DNA from: Verticillium longisporum | Lineage: Eukaryota; Ascomycota; Sordariomycetes; Glomerellales; Plectosphaerellaceae | NCBI GenBank assembly: GCA_019188255.1 | Contig: JAETXT010000009.1 | Location: forward strand, 1-64,000 | Reading direction: 5' to 3' | DNA: 64,000 nucleotides | Shown here: one piece after another, positions 33,773-44,124 of the stretch | How the letters are laid out: each line of letters opens with the position of its first letter | Numbering within the stretch: position 1 is the first letter of the stretch | The notes under the pieces: model-generated | Databases searched by the model: none | What the model was told of the DNA's origin: nothing | Seen by the model: the letters and a program-made list of their open reading frames with translations, nothing else | Translations under genes and position numbers: made by a program

Positions 33773-35251
33773 TTACACCCCCTTCGTTTCACGAAGCATC
33801 TCTTCAACATGGTCGATCTGGCGCATGAAGCCACGCACTGCCTCAACGTGGAAGCTATCCACGCTTTTGAACCGTATCCATCCGTCAAGAGTTATTTGCC
33901 CGTACTTCCGCGCATTCGGAATATCGAGCTGTTCAAGGTAGATGCTGGCTAAAATTTCGTGGTACTCATGCATGAGGGGTGTCAACCCTTCAGCTTCAGA
34001 AAGGCTTAGAAGCTCTTCGGCGTACGTGATAGCATCGGTAAGCTTCCCTTTCTCATGAGCCTTCCTCATGTTGCCGCGAACCTCGACGATGCGCATCCTC
34101 CTGGCATCAGAAATGGCCCTGTCATCTGGGCTTGACTGACAAAGCGAGCAACGGCAGTGAAACCCGTAGTTATCAAAGAGGTATTTCTTCCGAACTTTGT
34201 GCGGCATGCCGAGCGGAGCATCTAGGTGGATTAGCGAGCGATCAAGCCAACGAAAGGGGATGTCACACAGTTTATCGCAATTTCTTCGCCTGCACGGATA
34301 TCGCGGTAGGCAATCACTTGCATCGTCAAAGTTCGCTGCGAGAAGCGGAAGAATGCACTGGGGAGTTAGTGGTTGCTTAACACAGTTTGAAGGGCTCTTA
34401 CTTTGGCTTGCATGCATGATTTAAGCGCTGGGGAAACGTCAGCATTGCACCGCAAGCATAGCCTAACCACATACTGAGACTTCTGGGAATAGGCCAATGT
34501 GAGCTACATTGTCCCCAAGGAAAACGCCACATGTGTTTGTCGTGACAATATCGTACACGGGTGTGAGGGGGTCTGCCCCATCTGAGCGAGCCAGATTCAC
34601 TAGACGTTTCTGAGTGTCTTTTGGCAGCTGTGATAGCGCTCGTCTGAAGAACGTTTCTCGCATCTCTGGTTGCATCTGGCTGGAGAAGTCGCTCGCCACC
34701 AGCACGGCAGGATAGTCGAGCATGAGTATTTCGCCCTGACGAATTGTCCTTTGCGCAATGACTCCCTTGCCTCTGCCAGGGAGATCCTTAACGGCGTACG
34801 ATGGGCCTTTGTCTGTGATGACTGGACCAGGCGTAAAGATCCGCCGCTCCCAGTCCCATGAGTCTTCCATGTCCTCCAGAGCGCCGGAGGCCACAATGTC
34901 TGCCGCAATCTCTGGCGAAGTAGTAATACTCAGCCCGTGGTTACCACGGAACGTGTGGTGAGCGAAAAGGCAGTAGGCAGCCTTGGCTTGTCCGGACGGC
35001 GTGCCCTGCTCGGATCGTGCGTAAACGCAGCTGAGCCCATGAGTCCATGGGTCAACATTGTCGCCGGCCTTCTGAGTATCGCCAAGCGGCAGTGGGCATT
35101 CCGTCCGTTCCTGTTGCGCCAGAGGTGGTGCGATATGCCAGCGACATTGCGTGGATGTGTTCGACCACGCAGTTGCACAAACGACAAGGCCTGTGAGGCC
35201 AATGACTGCTTTTCGCCTCATGGAATCGGTACAGCTGCTAAGAAAATGCAA
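33773..35251 (-). CDS. SET-domain protein with N-terminal signal peptide
   Basis: Four exons (35251-34475, 34427-34402, 34357-34269, 34221-33773) with 44-47 nt introns encode 446 residues (436 from ATG 35221). From ATG 35221 the N-terminus is a signal peptide (MRRKAVIGLTGLVVCATAWS). The SET domain starts at LPGRGKGVIAQRTIRQGEIL, carries RLNHACKPNAFFRFSQ across a 26-nt exon, GEEIAINYAPLGMPHKVRKK across another splice, and ends in the Cys cluster FHCRCSLC; a helical TPR-like tail follows. The SET fold binds S-adenosylmethionine and usually methylates lysine. The signal peptide is odd for a histone methylase and points to secretion or an endomembrane role. The apparent frameshift near 34260 is resolved by a 47-nt intron with branch CGCTAATC. 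Confidence 0.85.
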
Positions 35252-35735
35252 CAGGTTGCCATGTTTTTCACCATGTGCACGCGCGATGGCGTGAAGTCAG
35301 TTGATATTCCGAGATGAAGACAGATTCGCGCCAAGCTCGACGTCCTTTTTTGTCACGGCACATGGTGTTCCATACCACCCCACCCCCAACAGGGCATCGT
35401 TCCACAGTCCATACTATCGAATGCGGAGTCCAATGCGACAGGAGGTCGTAGTATACATATCTCTGGCGGCTAAAATTCCCCGAGCGACGAGGACGAACGC
35501 GCTGAATTAAGGGGGTAAGACAGTCATGGCTGAGAGGAACCGATAGGTGGTGAGATTCTCCGCCCCCCAAGAATACGTGTGAATCCCGACGCGGCCCGCT
35601 CCTCCCTCAGTCGCGTCGATTCTCATGTCGGTGACGTCACATACACTGCATTCCAACAACTCGCAAGGTCCAGTACAGTCAGGCATCTTTGACTTGCCCG
35701 CAACAACGTCAAGCGTGATACCGCAAGAATAACGA
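35252..35735. other. Divergent promoter region
   Basis: About 480 bp between the SET-protein start (leftward) and the PIP-kinase-like start (rightward). No repeat or further gene seen. Confidence 0.45.
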
Positions 35736-36848
35736 ATGACAATGAAGATCCGCGAGTCTCTCATATCGAGATCCATTCTTAAGGCAATCGCTCAAGATGA
35801 ATCCGACACAGCGTCGAACAAGTCGAGGCTCCATCACCGGGTCATCAGGCTCGTCCTTGCCTTCTTTGCCCTATTCAAGCTTTTCCTGACTCGCTATCGT
35901 CGCAATGACTTCGCTTCCTTGCGTGAGTGTGTCTGGAAACTAGATGAACGCGAGTACCTCGACTCTTTCAGGCTACCACAGTCATCAGACGGTGCTGAGG
36001 GACAGCAAGTCCAAGGCAAGAAACTGAGACTGAAGCCTGTCGGGGACTTGGGCTACAGTGGCTCGACATTCTTCACTACTCCGAACTCCAAGTACCTCAT
36101 CAAGTCTCTTCCTCGTCGATTTGAGCACACGTTCTTCACGCATGATCTCTTCGACCCATATGTCGACCACATGCGCAACCATCCCCACAGCCTACTAGTG
36201 CGGATCGCCGACATGGTGTATACACCCCACCCCACGCTCGGTGGCATCATCGGTACGGCACCGACCCATCATATCATCATGGAGAACCTATTGTATGGCA
36301 AGCAAGAGAGCGGCGACGATTGGCATGCCATGAAGTGGGAGACGTACGATCTCAAACCCAGTGACTACTTCTTCCCAGAGCGCGACATTGCCGATGGCAA
36401 TCTGGCTCCTCAGCGTGTCAAAGACAAGCTGATTGACGAGTTCCCTGACCGCGTCAAGGTCGACGCGAAGAGCAAGAAGAAACTGATCGACATATTGTCT
36501 CTTGACACACAACTCTTGGCCGACAACAATGCCATTGACTACTCTTTGTTCCTTGTTCGATATCCAGGCCCTAACACCACGGATCCGCAACCCGAAGTCG
36601 TCAATGTCAAATCTGAGGCTGAACTCTGGCGAACGGGCATGACAGATTCGGCTGGCTTATGGACGTATCGAGTGGTGGTCCTTGACTTTTTCTGGGCGAG
36701 GCACAAGTTTCATGCTCAGGCCATGACTGGCCTTGTCAAGCTGTTCAATAAGGTCGCTCACAAGGGACCAATGAGCATCACCGCCAATCCGACGGAGTAC
36801 CGAGAGAGGTTTCTCAAAATGGTCGACGCCATTGTTGTGGAGGTTTGA
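35736..36848 (+). CDS. Divergent phosphatidylinositol phosphate kinase-like protein
   Basis: Intronless, 370 residues. The PIP4K/5K core is recognisable: the nucleotide-binding strand with GYSGSTFFTTPNSKYLIKSL, YDLKPSDYFF at the position of the canonical DLKGS, a lid-like segment DTQLLADNNAIDYSLFLVRY (canonical MDYSLL), and VVLDFFWARHKFHAQAMT. It lacks the N-terminal extensions of the housekeeping Mss4-type kinase and is far shorter. Family members phosphorylate phosphoinositides at the plasma membrane; the altered DLKGS/MDYSL motifs make activity uncertain. ATG 35742 is an alternative start. An N-terminal hydrophobic segment (VIRLVLAFFALFKLFL) may attach it to membranes. Confidence 0.82.
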   Translation: MTMKIRESLISRSILKAIAQDESDTASNKSRLHHRVIRLVLAFFALFKLFLTRYRRNDFASLRECVWKLDEREYLDSFRLPQSSDGAEGQQVQGKKLRLKPVGDLGYSGSTFFTTPNSKYLIKSLPRRFEHTFFTHDLFDPYVDHMRNHPHSLLVRIADMVYTPHPTLGGIIGTAPTHHIIMENLLYGKQESGDDWHAMKWETYDLKPSDYFFPERDIADGNLAPQRVKDKLIDEFPDRVKVDAKSKKKLIDILSLDTQLLADNNAIDYSLFLVRYPGPNTTDPQPEVVNVKSEAELWRTGMTDSAGLWTYRVVVLDFFWARHKFHAQAMTGLVKLFNKVAHKGPMSITANPTEYRERFLKMVDAIVVEV

Positions 36849-37659
36849 TTACGGACTGTCAGTCTTTTCCCTACTTGTCTAATTACTTGTCTGAGCGAGG
36901 CGCTGGTCGGTTCAGGTTCCAAAAACGTATACCCTGTTGCCCATGCTATTGTAGGTCGTTGACTGGTTGCTTCAATACAAGTATTGCTACTCGTATGTCG
37001 GCGCAAATTGAGCGGCATACAAAAATCAACCTGCGAATTCCGCAGCTATAGTATGCTATCTTTACAGGCTGACAGGCATGTGCGTACACCTGCCCGTACT
37101 TGGCGGCTCTTCTTTTATGAATATCCAGCTTGATCTTGAACCATTCAACCGTTGCTTCTTGCTCTTGAGACTGGACGAGGTCCTTCTCACATTGGCCGTA
37201 ACAAGTCCTGCCTTTCCTCCAGCGCTCTTCGTCATTCACCAAGCTCACCAACAGTATCAAACTAGGTACCTTAATATGCGGCCTACCCACGTCCTGATTG
37301 GAATCTAGATATTATATCGCCGGAAAGAAACAGAAAATCCTCTGGTGCGTCCCAGTCTCCTTGCCCTTTGACGAAGATTATCGACTTGAGGTAGAAAGAG
37401 CGCCTCTTTTGTTCTTTCACCTTTCAACTCACCAAATCCTCTCTACATACTCAACATCTAAAACAGCCACCTCTCCCACAAACACTTACCTCAATCGTGG
37501 CTAGCGTGTGGATTTCCCCTCTCAGCTGGTTTGGGCATGACTACTTCAAAACGCAAGGACGTGAGCTGACGCATGCAGTATCTTCCCAAGCTCTTTACCA
37601 ACAAAGACTCTGGCCAACAAGCGAGCCGCACCATCGAACAAACGTTTACTCTGGACACA
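36849..37659. other. Intergenic region/5' leader
   Basis: About 810 bp with no supported gene; the last part, rich in CT, looks like the leader of the RRM-like gene. A TAGGTACCTTAAT motif is present near 37264. Confidence 0.45.
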
Positions 37660-39534
37660 ATGGCGCAACACAGACCTCCCGAACCCCCCCTTTCACACTC
37701 TTATCGCGCAGCCTTCGCCACTAGGTTCGACACTGATCGCGTAGCTTCCCGCCAGATCCTTGACCATGGCATACAGAATCGCATCATACATGGCCTTCAG
37801 TCCTCAGCCTGTGGCACTCCTCGCTGCACCATGGAAACCCAGCATTTGTGCGAAGAACTCTGTCTTCAGCGCTACTGGGCTGAAGACTTTGTCTCAAGAT
37901 TTCCCGAACATCGTGGGGAGTTTGCAGCCATGCAACTGATACAGGCTCTACCTATGGGTGTTCAAAAGCCGCACCACATCCAGATAGGCCCATGCGAGGT
38001 CTCTGCTTCGGAGCAGAATCTGAGCCATTCACCTCGTGCAACGCAGTACCCCTCCGCATTTCCTGCTGAAAATAAGGGTGAATCTCATCCACCTCCTTCC
38101 GCCACAGAAAGTCCCGTCACCTCGAACGACAATCCACTGCTGGTGCCTCGTTCGCATTTTGTTGAGCCGATTGCCGACTTGCTTACCTTCGCCGTTGTTG
38201 GCACCGAAACGCCGGCACCTTCCCCGGCCACGCCAACCGTCAGCCATGGAGCTGACAGCTTCCCGAAAAAGGACTTGAGTGGACAAGAGTCCGAGGATGC
38301 CCTCCATATCGCAGACACCATCCATGTTGCAAGCGAGCGAAAACCTGGCGTGTTCCCCGAACAACCCTTCGAGCCAGCACCGAATATTCCTCTTACATTT
38401 CCTGCTCAGCTCAAGGCCGGCGCCTTTGGTCATCAGTCCCAGTCGCGTACCGTGATAATTAACAACCTCCCCAACAATGTTGACATTGGTCAGGTCCTCA
38501 AGCATGTCTGTGGAGGCCGCGTTGTCAAAGCTGTTCTTGTCAGCGTGGCAGGACTTCCTGGGTTGGGAGATATGTCGGCGATAATTAATTTCGAGACGCC
38601 CCAGGCAGCGCAGAGGTTCATGCAACTCGCTGCTCAACGAAAATTTGGCTTCAAGACAGCCAATGGTAATCATGTGGAGGCCTCGGTCGTGTCTTCTGGT
38701 GTTGCGTCGCACCCCTTCAAGCCTAATGTAGGCAGGTTGCTCGAAATGGGTTGCACCAGATGCCTCCAGGTGCGTGGACTCAACAGCTCCCACATTAGCA
38801 GGATTGTTCAGGCTATCTGCCTTGGCCGCCCATTACACCACGTTCTTGCTGAATTCAAAGTCGTCGGCGCTCAGGACGTCGTGCTTGAATTTGCAAGCAT
38901 TGAATTGGCGACCGCCTGTTTCTTTTTGCTCATAAACGTCAAAACACATGAGGGACAGGTTGATGTCCAGGTGCACCGTTCAATTGACCCTTGCAGTGCC
39001 AACAACTTCGATGCATCCGAGACGCCCCTCACTGACTGTCGAACTTTCTCCCACGAGCTCGGCAAACTCATGTCGATTGACAAAGTCCCCAATCTACCTT
39101 CCACGGAATCGGCAGACAGCTTGTTGGTCAGCACTGGCGGCCGACAGGTCGATGACCCTCAGAAGCATGAGATGCGCGAAATTTACGACTTGGCTGGTAT
39201 GCCGTGGCCCGACGAAGCTCCGCGCGAACGCTACGCCGACCGAGAGCACTCTGATCAATGGCCAAACTGGAAGGGCGTTGATCGTGAAGGCAGACCCTGT
39301 AGGTTTGAGCGCGACCCTCTCTCTGGCGCCGTGCAGTTTCGTCACTGCGTCGGAAACTCACTGACCGAACCTTCAATGTACAGAGAAGAGAGCTATAAAG
39401 AATGGCTCCACTACAATCTCGACACTGAGGACCCCTACGTGCAGGAAAGCCTTGATCTATACTTTGCGGCGGAGGGACTCACCAACATTCGCAAGGTAAA
39501 TGAATACGTCAAGAAGCGCGAAAGCCAGCAATAG
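37660..39534 (+). CDS. RRM-like RNA-binding protein
   Basis: Intronless, 624 residues from ATG 37660 (CACAATGGC context); ATG 37573 would add 29 residues. The N-terminal half is low-complexity Pro/Ser-rich. The centre has an RRM-like fold: SRTVIINNLPNNVDIGQVLK, a glycine-rich GGRVVKAVLVSV strand, and SAIINFETPQAAQRFMQ as the RNP-1-like strand; a second, weaker RRM-like unit follows (CLQVRGLNSSHISRIVQ ... DVVLEFASIELATACFFLL). A charged C-terminal region (MPWPDEAPRERYADREHSDQ) ends it. RNP motifs depart from consensus, so RNA binding is inferred. Probable role in RNA metabolism; exact function unknown. Confidence 0.75.
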   Translation: MAQHRPPEPPLSHSYRAAFATRFDTDRVASRQILDHGIQNRIIHGLQSSACGTPRCTMETQHLCEELCLQRYWAEDFVSRFPEHRGEFAAMQLIQALPMGVQKPHHIQIGPCEVSASEQNLSHSPRATQYPSAFPAENKGESHPPPSATESPVTSNDNPLLVPRSHFVEPIADLLTFAVVGTETPAPSPATPTVSHGADSFPKKDLSGQESEDALHIADTIHVASERKPGVFPEQPFEPAPNIPLTFPAQLKAGAFGHQSQSRTVIINNLPNNVDIGQVLKHVCGGRVVKAVLVSVAGLPGLGDMSAIINFETPQAAQRFMQLAAQRKFGFKTANGNHVEASVVSSGVASHPFKPNVGRLLEMGCTRCLQVRGLNSSHISRIVQAICLGRPLHHVLAEFKVVGAQDVVLEFASIELATACFFLLINVKTHEGQVDVQVHRSIDPCSANNFDASETPLTDCRTFSHELGKLMSIDKVPNLPSTESADSLLVSTGGRQVDDPQKHEMREIYDLAGMPWPDEAPRERYADREHSDQWPNWKGVDREGRPCRFERDPLSGAVQFRHCVGNSLTEPSMYREESYKEWLHYNLDTEDPYVQESLDLYFAAEGLTNIRKVNEYVKKRESQQ

Positions 39535-39937
39535 GGAGGATGCTATGGCTTGACTGGCCCTTGAGCACGCGTCCAATGAGGCACACGCGGGGGGTTGTGC
39601 AAGCGGCCACTTCATGCCTGGATGAATTTGACGGATTTGGGAGGCGATTTACGTTTAGTATAGTTGGTCAAGGGTTGCCCATGGTTGACCTCAGGCGTTG
39701 ATCAATAGCAGAACATATGCTCGTTTGGATTTGATTCCTCATATGCTGGGTCATTACTCTTGACAATACAGTCAGCTCATACCGATAATGCGCTCTGCCC
39801 AAAATGCTGCCAACGCCGTATCGCTATGTCCAGTTTCTCAATATTCGTGACACGTCTGGCGTCTGAAGTCTGCCGCCGCCACCAAGTACTCCCTCTTCTC
39901 GATCATACAATATCTCAGCTGAGGGGCCGAACGAAGT
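39535..39937. other. Convergent intergenic region
   Basis: About 400 bp between the 3' ends of the RRM-like and chromodomain genes. No feature recognised. Confidence 0.45.
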
Positions 39938-41785
39938 TTATGCTGTTCCACCAAATTTACTACCCATCAGCATATCCCAGTTCAATGCCGGCTTACTGAT
40001 CGGAGGCTGTTCGTCGACAACAAGAAGCTGCTCGTCACCATCATGGCCCACGGCTTCGCGGGCTTTCGATTTGATTATACCAGCTTTTCCAAAGTCGGGT
40101 CCATTGACATCCCCAGCGAAAGCCTCAGACACGCTTGACCACTTTCTCTGCTGTCTCCACGACGGCGAGGCTGGTCGTCGTGCAGTGTCGGTGGCTTTGT
40201 TCTTGCCTATTCCTGCTTTTCGCTTCAACATAAACTTCCGAGCCAGGTCTTGGGGGATGTTTTCTTCGGGCTCCCACGTAGGATTCTGTCCCTCAGGCCA
40301 AGAGCCTTTCCATCGAACAAGGAACATCCGCTGAACGCCGTTCTCTGTATCATGGAGCTTGGTGTCTTCGAGCCGCTTGACTTCGTAAACCTCTTCTGAT
40401 TCATCCTCGGGTTCTGCAGGAGGCACTGGCGGCTTCAATGTTGCCTTTTTGGAATTATTCGTCGGTGGTTTGGCTAATGAAGCGGTAGGAGGGTCCATTG
40501 CTATTGGCTTGCTGTTGATTGGCAATCTAACAGAAGGCTGATGATCGGTGATGCTGGGGGAGTTGATCATCCGGGTCCATGGCGAACTTCGGCGGCCACC
40601 CAGCGGCGTGAAACCTGTAAGCGGTGTTGCAGACTGCGTGGTCGATGTTGGAGGGCGAGCGACAGCTGAGGCAACATGGGTCGAGCTGAGAGATGCAACA
40701 GGCTGTGGCCCCATGGCTTCATCTGTTTGCGTGTCACCTGCGGCCTCATGAAGGCTTTTGGGAGACTGCGAGACCGACCGAGAGGATATGCCTTGAGTCT
40801 GTTTGTTGAAAGCTGGGGTATGATTTGTCGGTGAGTCCGTCGATGGGCTTTGTCTGGACGCAATGACGGGAGGACGCTGTAGATTCTGTCGCATCGCGGA
40901 GCTCCGAGCGGTCGAGCCACCGGCGCGGCCTGCGTCCAGCTCTCGCCAAGGATCCTGTTGTTGCAAATGGGACAGTGAGGATGTCCTCCTTTTTTTGAGT
41001 ACAGGTTCAGGTCCGCTTGACATTCCTACACCTGCCATTGACACCATGGAGACGGCTCGTGACGAATACGCCAGAGATTCGCTTTCGCCAGTTGTGTCAT
41101 CGCCTTCCAATTGTCGTCGAATGGACGCGTCTGTATCGCAAGCGGAGTCGGGACGGCCGTCAGCCTTCATATCCCTAGACGACTCAGTTGGCGCTAAGAT
41201 CGTGGGCGCATTGTCCCTGAACACCGGCGAAACGCGCTGGTGAATACGCTTGCTGGCCTTCTTCCTTTTGTCCTTCGGTGGTATACTAGACACAGCATGA
41301 TCCCTGGAAGTGCTCTGGGCTGGTACTTGAAGAGTGCCGTTGCGAAGGTTTATGCCGCGCTCTTTCATCTCTGCCTCTTCAACAAGTCTCACGTTCTCTG
41401 CCTCCTCTTCTTTCCTGAGCTCCTCGTCCCTTTCAGTTGCCCTTTTGGTATTCCAGTCCTCGTATGCCCGAGCCGATACATATTCGTGTATACTGCCAGC
41501 GTCGACACTGATCATACCAGCCTGCAGGTCCGTCCACCCAACGAGATAATTGATGTGGACTCTGCTGTCTTTGCTGTTTGGCAAGGTCTTGTATTCGTCA
41601 TAGATATACGCCGTGGTGTCGTGTTTCGGTAGGAGGGTAATGGGAGCGAGACGTCTTCGGCCAGGGTGATAAGCGCGATACGTAGAGCTAATGGCGACAG
41701 CGAGCTCCCCGCGCACCATGGATCTCTCTTTTCCGGGCCGGCTTGAGGGCGCACTCGACGTCGGTGCCCGGCTTGGTCTCGACAT
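39938..41785 (-). CDS. Chromodomain protein
   Basis: Intronless, 615 residues from the first in-frame ATG (41785). A C-terminal-half chromodomain is clear: EEVYEVKRLEDTKLHD, then RMFLVRWKGSWPEGQNPTWE and PEENIPQDLARKFM (about 490-550). The N-terminal part has a second region with chromodomain flavour, SRVHINYLVGWTDLQAG, followed by a charged coiled coil (DEELRKEEEAENVRLVEEAE). The rest is Ser/Thr/Pro-rich and disordered. Chromodomains read methylated histone tails; a nuclear heterochromatin or chromatin-associated role is inferred. The gene adjoins an AT-rich, transposon-bearing island. Confidence 0.85.
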   Translation of the reverse strand: MSRPSRAPTSSAPSSRPGKERSMVRGELAVAISSTYRAYHPGRRRLAPITLLPKHDTTAYIYDEYKTLPNSKDSRVHINYLVGWTDLQAGMISVDAGSIHEYVSARAYEDWNTKRATERDEELRKEEEAENVRLVEEAEMKERGINLRNGTLQVPAQSTSRDHAVSSIPPKDKRKKASKRIHQRVSPVFRDNAPTILAPTESSRDMKADGRPDSACDTDASIRRQLEGDDTTGESESLAYSSRAVSMVSMAGVGMSSGPEPVLKKRRTSSLSHLQQQDPWRELDAGRAGGSTARSSAMRQNLQRPPVIASRQSPSTDSPTNHTPAFNKQTQGISSRSVSQSPKSLHEAAGDTQTDEAMGPQPVASLSSTHVASAVARPPTSTTQSATPLTGFTPLGGRRSSPWTRMINSPSITDHQPSVRLPINSKPIAMDPPTASLAKPPTNNSKKATLKPPVPPAEPEDESEEVYEVKRLEDTKLHDTENGVQRMFLVRWKGSWPEGQNPTWEPEENIPQDLARKFMLKRKAGIGKNKATDTARRPASPSWRQQRKWSSVSEAFAGDVNGPDFGKAGIIKSKAREAVGHDGDEQLLVVDEQPPISKPALNWDMLMGSKFGGTA

Positions 41786-42210
41786 CGCTGTGCATGTTCC
41801 GGCAGGTTGTGTTGTTAAGATCGTCAAGGCTTGGTCACGCGCCAGTCGCGACACGACGTGGGTGCCTTTCTAGATGGCAAGCTTGATCCAGCTTTAGAAG
41901 CGTCAGTCACCAATGCATGGTTCTGCTGATCTGGGAGCCAACCTCGCAATGGTTCACATCAACACCAAAGGGCGCGATCAAGGTTCGTATTCGCCGACGT
42001 GCAGGTGGAATGCATGGAAGCCTACCTATTTTTAGGGGAGGCTATAGCTCACCTGACCATTGGGTATCGACCTGAGCTGACTATTGGGTCCGCTTTTAAT
42101 TTACGCTAAGCCTCTTTAGGAACTGACCTGACCATTAGGGGGTACTAGAATAGGGTGAAAGTATTAAAATAGGCTTACCTAAGATTAACTAATTTCCCTA
42201 TCTTCGATAA

Positions 42211-42269
42211 TCTATTCTAAATCGATTCTAAATCGATTCTAAATTAATTCTAAATCGATTCTAAATAGA
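42211..42269. repeat. 11-bp tandem repeat inside the MITE
   Basis: About five copies of an 11-bp CGATTCTAAAT unit with one or two substitutions each. Confidence 0.8.
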
Positions 42270-42337
42270 TTATTTTCTAAAAAACTTGGAAAAAAATTAA
42301 AAGCTTTATTATATAGCTTTAATAAGCTAACGTTAAC

Positions 42338-42490
42338 CTTAATAGATTTAATAGTCTAGCCTTAATAGATTTAGTAGTCTAGCTTTAATAGATTTAGTAG
42401 TCTAGCCTTAGTAGACTTAGTAGTCTGACCTTAGTAGACTTAGTAGTCTGACCTTAGTAGTCTGACCTTAGTGGACTTAGTAGTCTAGCC
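42338..42490. repeat. 23-bp tandem repeat inside the MITE
   Basis: About six to seven imperfect copies of a 23-bp unit (CTTAATAGATTTAGTAGTCTAGC); one copy is shortened. Copies toward the right keep more C and G (CTTAGTAGACTTAGTAGTCTG), as if less mutated by RIP. Confidence 0.8.
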
Positions 42491-42668
42491 TCTGCTATAT
42501 TAGGTAACTAAGGCACGTAATATTCCGATATAGCTTTTAATTACACCCTATAGCACCCCCCAATAGTTAGGTCAGTTCCTAAAGAGGTTTAGCGTAAATT
42601 AAAAGCGGATCTAATAGTTAGCTTAGGTCGATACCTAATAGTCAGGTGAGCTTATACCTCCTTTTAGG

Positions 42669-43276
42669 GTATTATTTGGAGATGAAGAAAGTATAAAAGA
42701 GCGCTAGTAGTTAAGCGAGTATTATACCTATAAGCATTCTTATCTAGATCTATTACTAATGCAACTCATCCAGAGTTATAGCTTAAGAAGTTATATATTT
42801 TAAATATAAAAATTAAAATTTAATAATATTAGACTTATAGCTAGTATAAGTTAGTTAGATAGTAAGAATAGTAAAGAGTATAATTCTTAATTACCCTTTC
42901 TAAGTACTTAGATAAGGCCTAAGACTATCTAGATTACTATATAATTAAAACTAAAATTTCTATAATAAAACATTTTAATCTATGAGAAACGAATAGTACC
43001 TATTTACTAATAAATGAACAAGGTATATTCTGCCCTAAAATCTATCATCACTGGTGCAGAATGTTCGCTATGTGAATTTTAGGGAACACGATGAGACGGC
43101 CTAAACGTGGATTGGTGCCGCTGCCAATTAACGCGACCAGCTGCCGAGGAGTTCTCCACTCAAGCTCGACCACCACGCAGCTCCACCTCCAGCTTCTGCA
43201 TCAAGTCGATCGACTGACATCGGCCAGAACCCTCACAACCATCAGCCTTGAGCGTGCCACGACAACTCAGTTCATC
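42669..43276. other. AT-rich island and Pam17 promoter
   Basis: AT-rich, TA-dominated sequence without coding potential continues from the MITE to about 43010, then composition returns to normal in the leader of the Pam17 gene. Confidence 0.6.
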
Positions 43277-44124
43277 ATGTTGACGCCTACAACGACAACG
43301 CTGGCATTCCGTCTCGCTAGCCATGCTGCGCCCCGAACCGCCCTCCTGACAACGCTCGCACGTGCGACGCCCACCTGCCAGTACACCACTACCGCGACGC
43401 CCTTCGTCAAACCGCAGGGTATTCTCACCGCCAGGTCAATCGCTCTCGGCTCCTTCCGCCGCGCCGCGCCATCTGCAACGACTTCAATCCTCTCTCAAAT
43501 TACATGCCGCCTCCAGTCAACAACTTCGAATGCGGCGCGACCGGTGTCCCCTGAGGCAGGCCAGACCCTCGACTGGAACACATTCTTCAAGCTGCGCAAG
43601 ACGCGCCGGCGATGGCAACTCGTGTTCAGCGTGACGATGCTCGGCGTCAGTGGCACTGCGGGAGCCATCTTCCTGTCGACCGGTGTGGCAGACCCGGTGC
43701 TGTCCCAGATCCCACTCGATCCCTTCGTCACGCTGGGCATCATGGTTCTGGGCTTCGCGGGTCTCGGCTGGCTTGCGGGCCCTAGTCTGGGCTCTACCGT
43801 CTTCAACTTGATCAACCGCAAGTGGAAGAAACAGATCACCAACGTGAGTTGACTGCAATCACGATATTGGGGTCATTGCTAATGTCTGTTGCTTTAATAG
43901 AAGGAGATTGAATTCTTCGGCCGTGTCAAGAAGAACCGCGTGGACCCCACCGCTTCGGGCGCTGGCAACCCAGGTTCGTCTTCCCAATTCATTCTCGGAT
44001 AGACCATTCTAACGGAACAACAGTGCCTGACTACTACGGCGAAAACATCTCGAGCGTTGCAGGCTATCGCCAGTGGCTCAAGGACCAGCGCGCATTCAAC
44101 AAGAAGCGCACCAACTTTGTCTAG
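43277..44124 (+). CDS. PAM17: Presequence translocase-associated motor subunit Pam17
   Basis: Three exons (43277-43843, 43901-43973, 44024-44124) encode 246 residues. The N-terminus is an Arg/Ser/Thr-rich mitochondrial presequence. Pam17 features follow: LDWNTFFKLRKTRRRWQLVF, two membrane spans (FSVTMLGVSGTAGAIFLS and TLGIMVLGFAGLGWLAGP), INRKWKKQITNKEIEFFGRV, and the end PDYYGENISSVAGYRQWLKD. Pam17 sits in the inner mitochondrial membrane and organises the import motor around the TIM23 complex. ATG 43277 is chosen because it starts the presequence; an in-frame ATG at 43091 lies in leader-like sequence. It is convergent with UBA4. Confidence 0.93.

Larger units (their letters stand above)
42037..42661. 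mobile_element. MITE-like element with ~110-bp terminal inverted repeats
   Basis: The left arm (42037-about 42147) begins GGAGGCTATAGCTCACCTGA; the right arm (about 42550-42661) is its inverted copy, ending TCAGGTGAGCTTATACCTCC. Both include the inner block TTTAATTTACGCTAAG and its partner. The arms differ mainly by C/T and G/A changes, consistent with RIP. TTTTAGG flanks both ends (42030-42036 and 42662-42668), a 7-8 bp target-site duplication. The interior has no open frame but two tandem repeats. Long inverted repeats plus a 7-8 bp duplication suggest a non-autonomous hAT- or Mutator-like element. Confidence 0.85.

Noticed and set aside
34222..34268. Apparent 2-base frameshift in the SET domain
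   Set aside because: Explained by a 47-nt intron with GTGTGA donor, CGCTAATC branch and ACCTAG acceptor; the spliced frame gives the expected GEEIAINYAPLG.
42211..42490. CRISPR-like array
   Set aside because: The repeats are short head-to-tail tandem repeats without unique spacers, and the genome is fungal.
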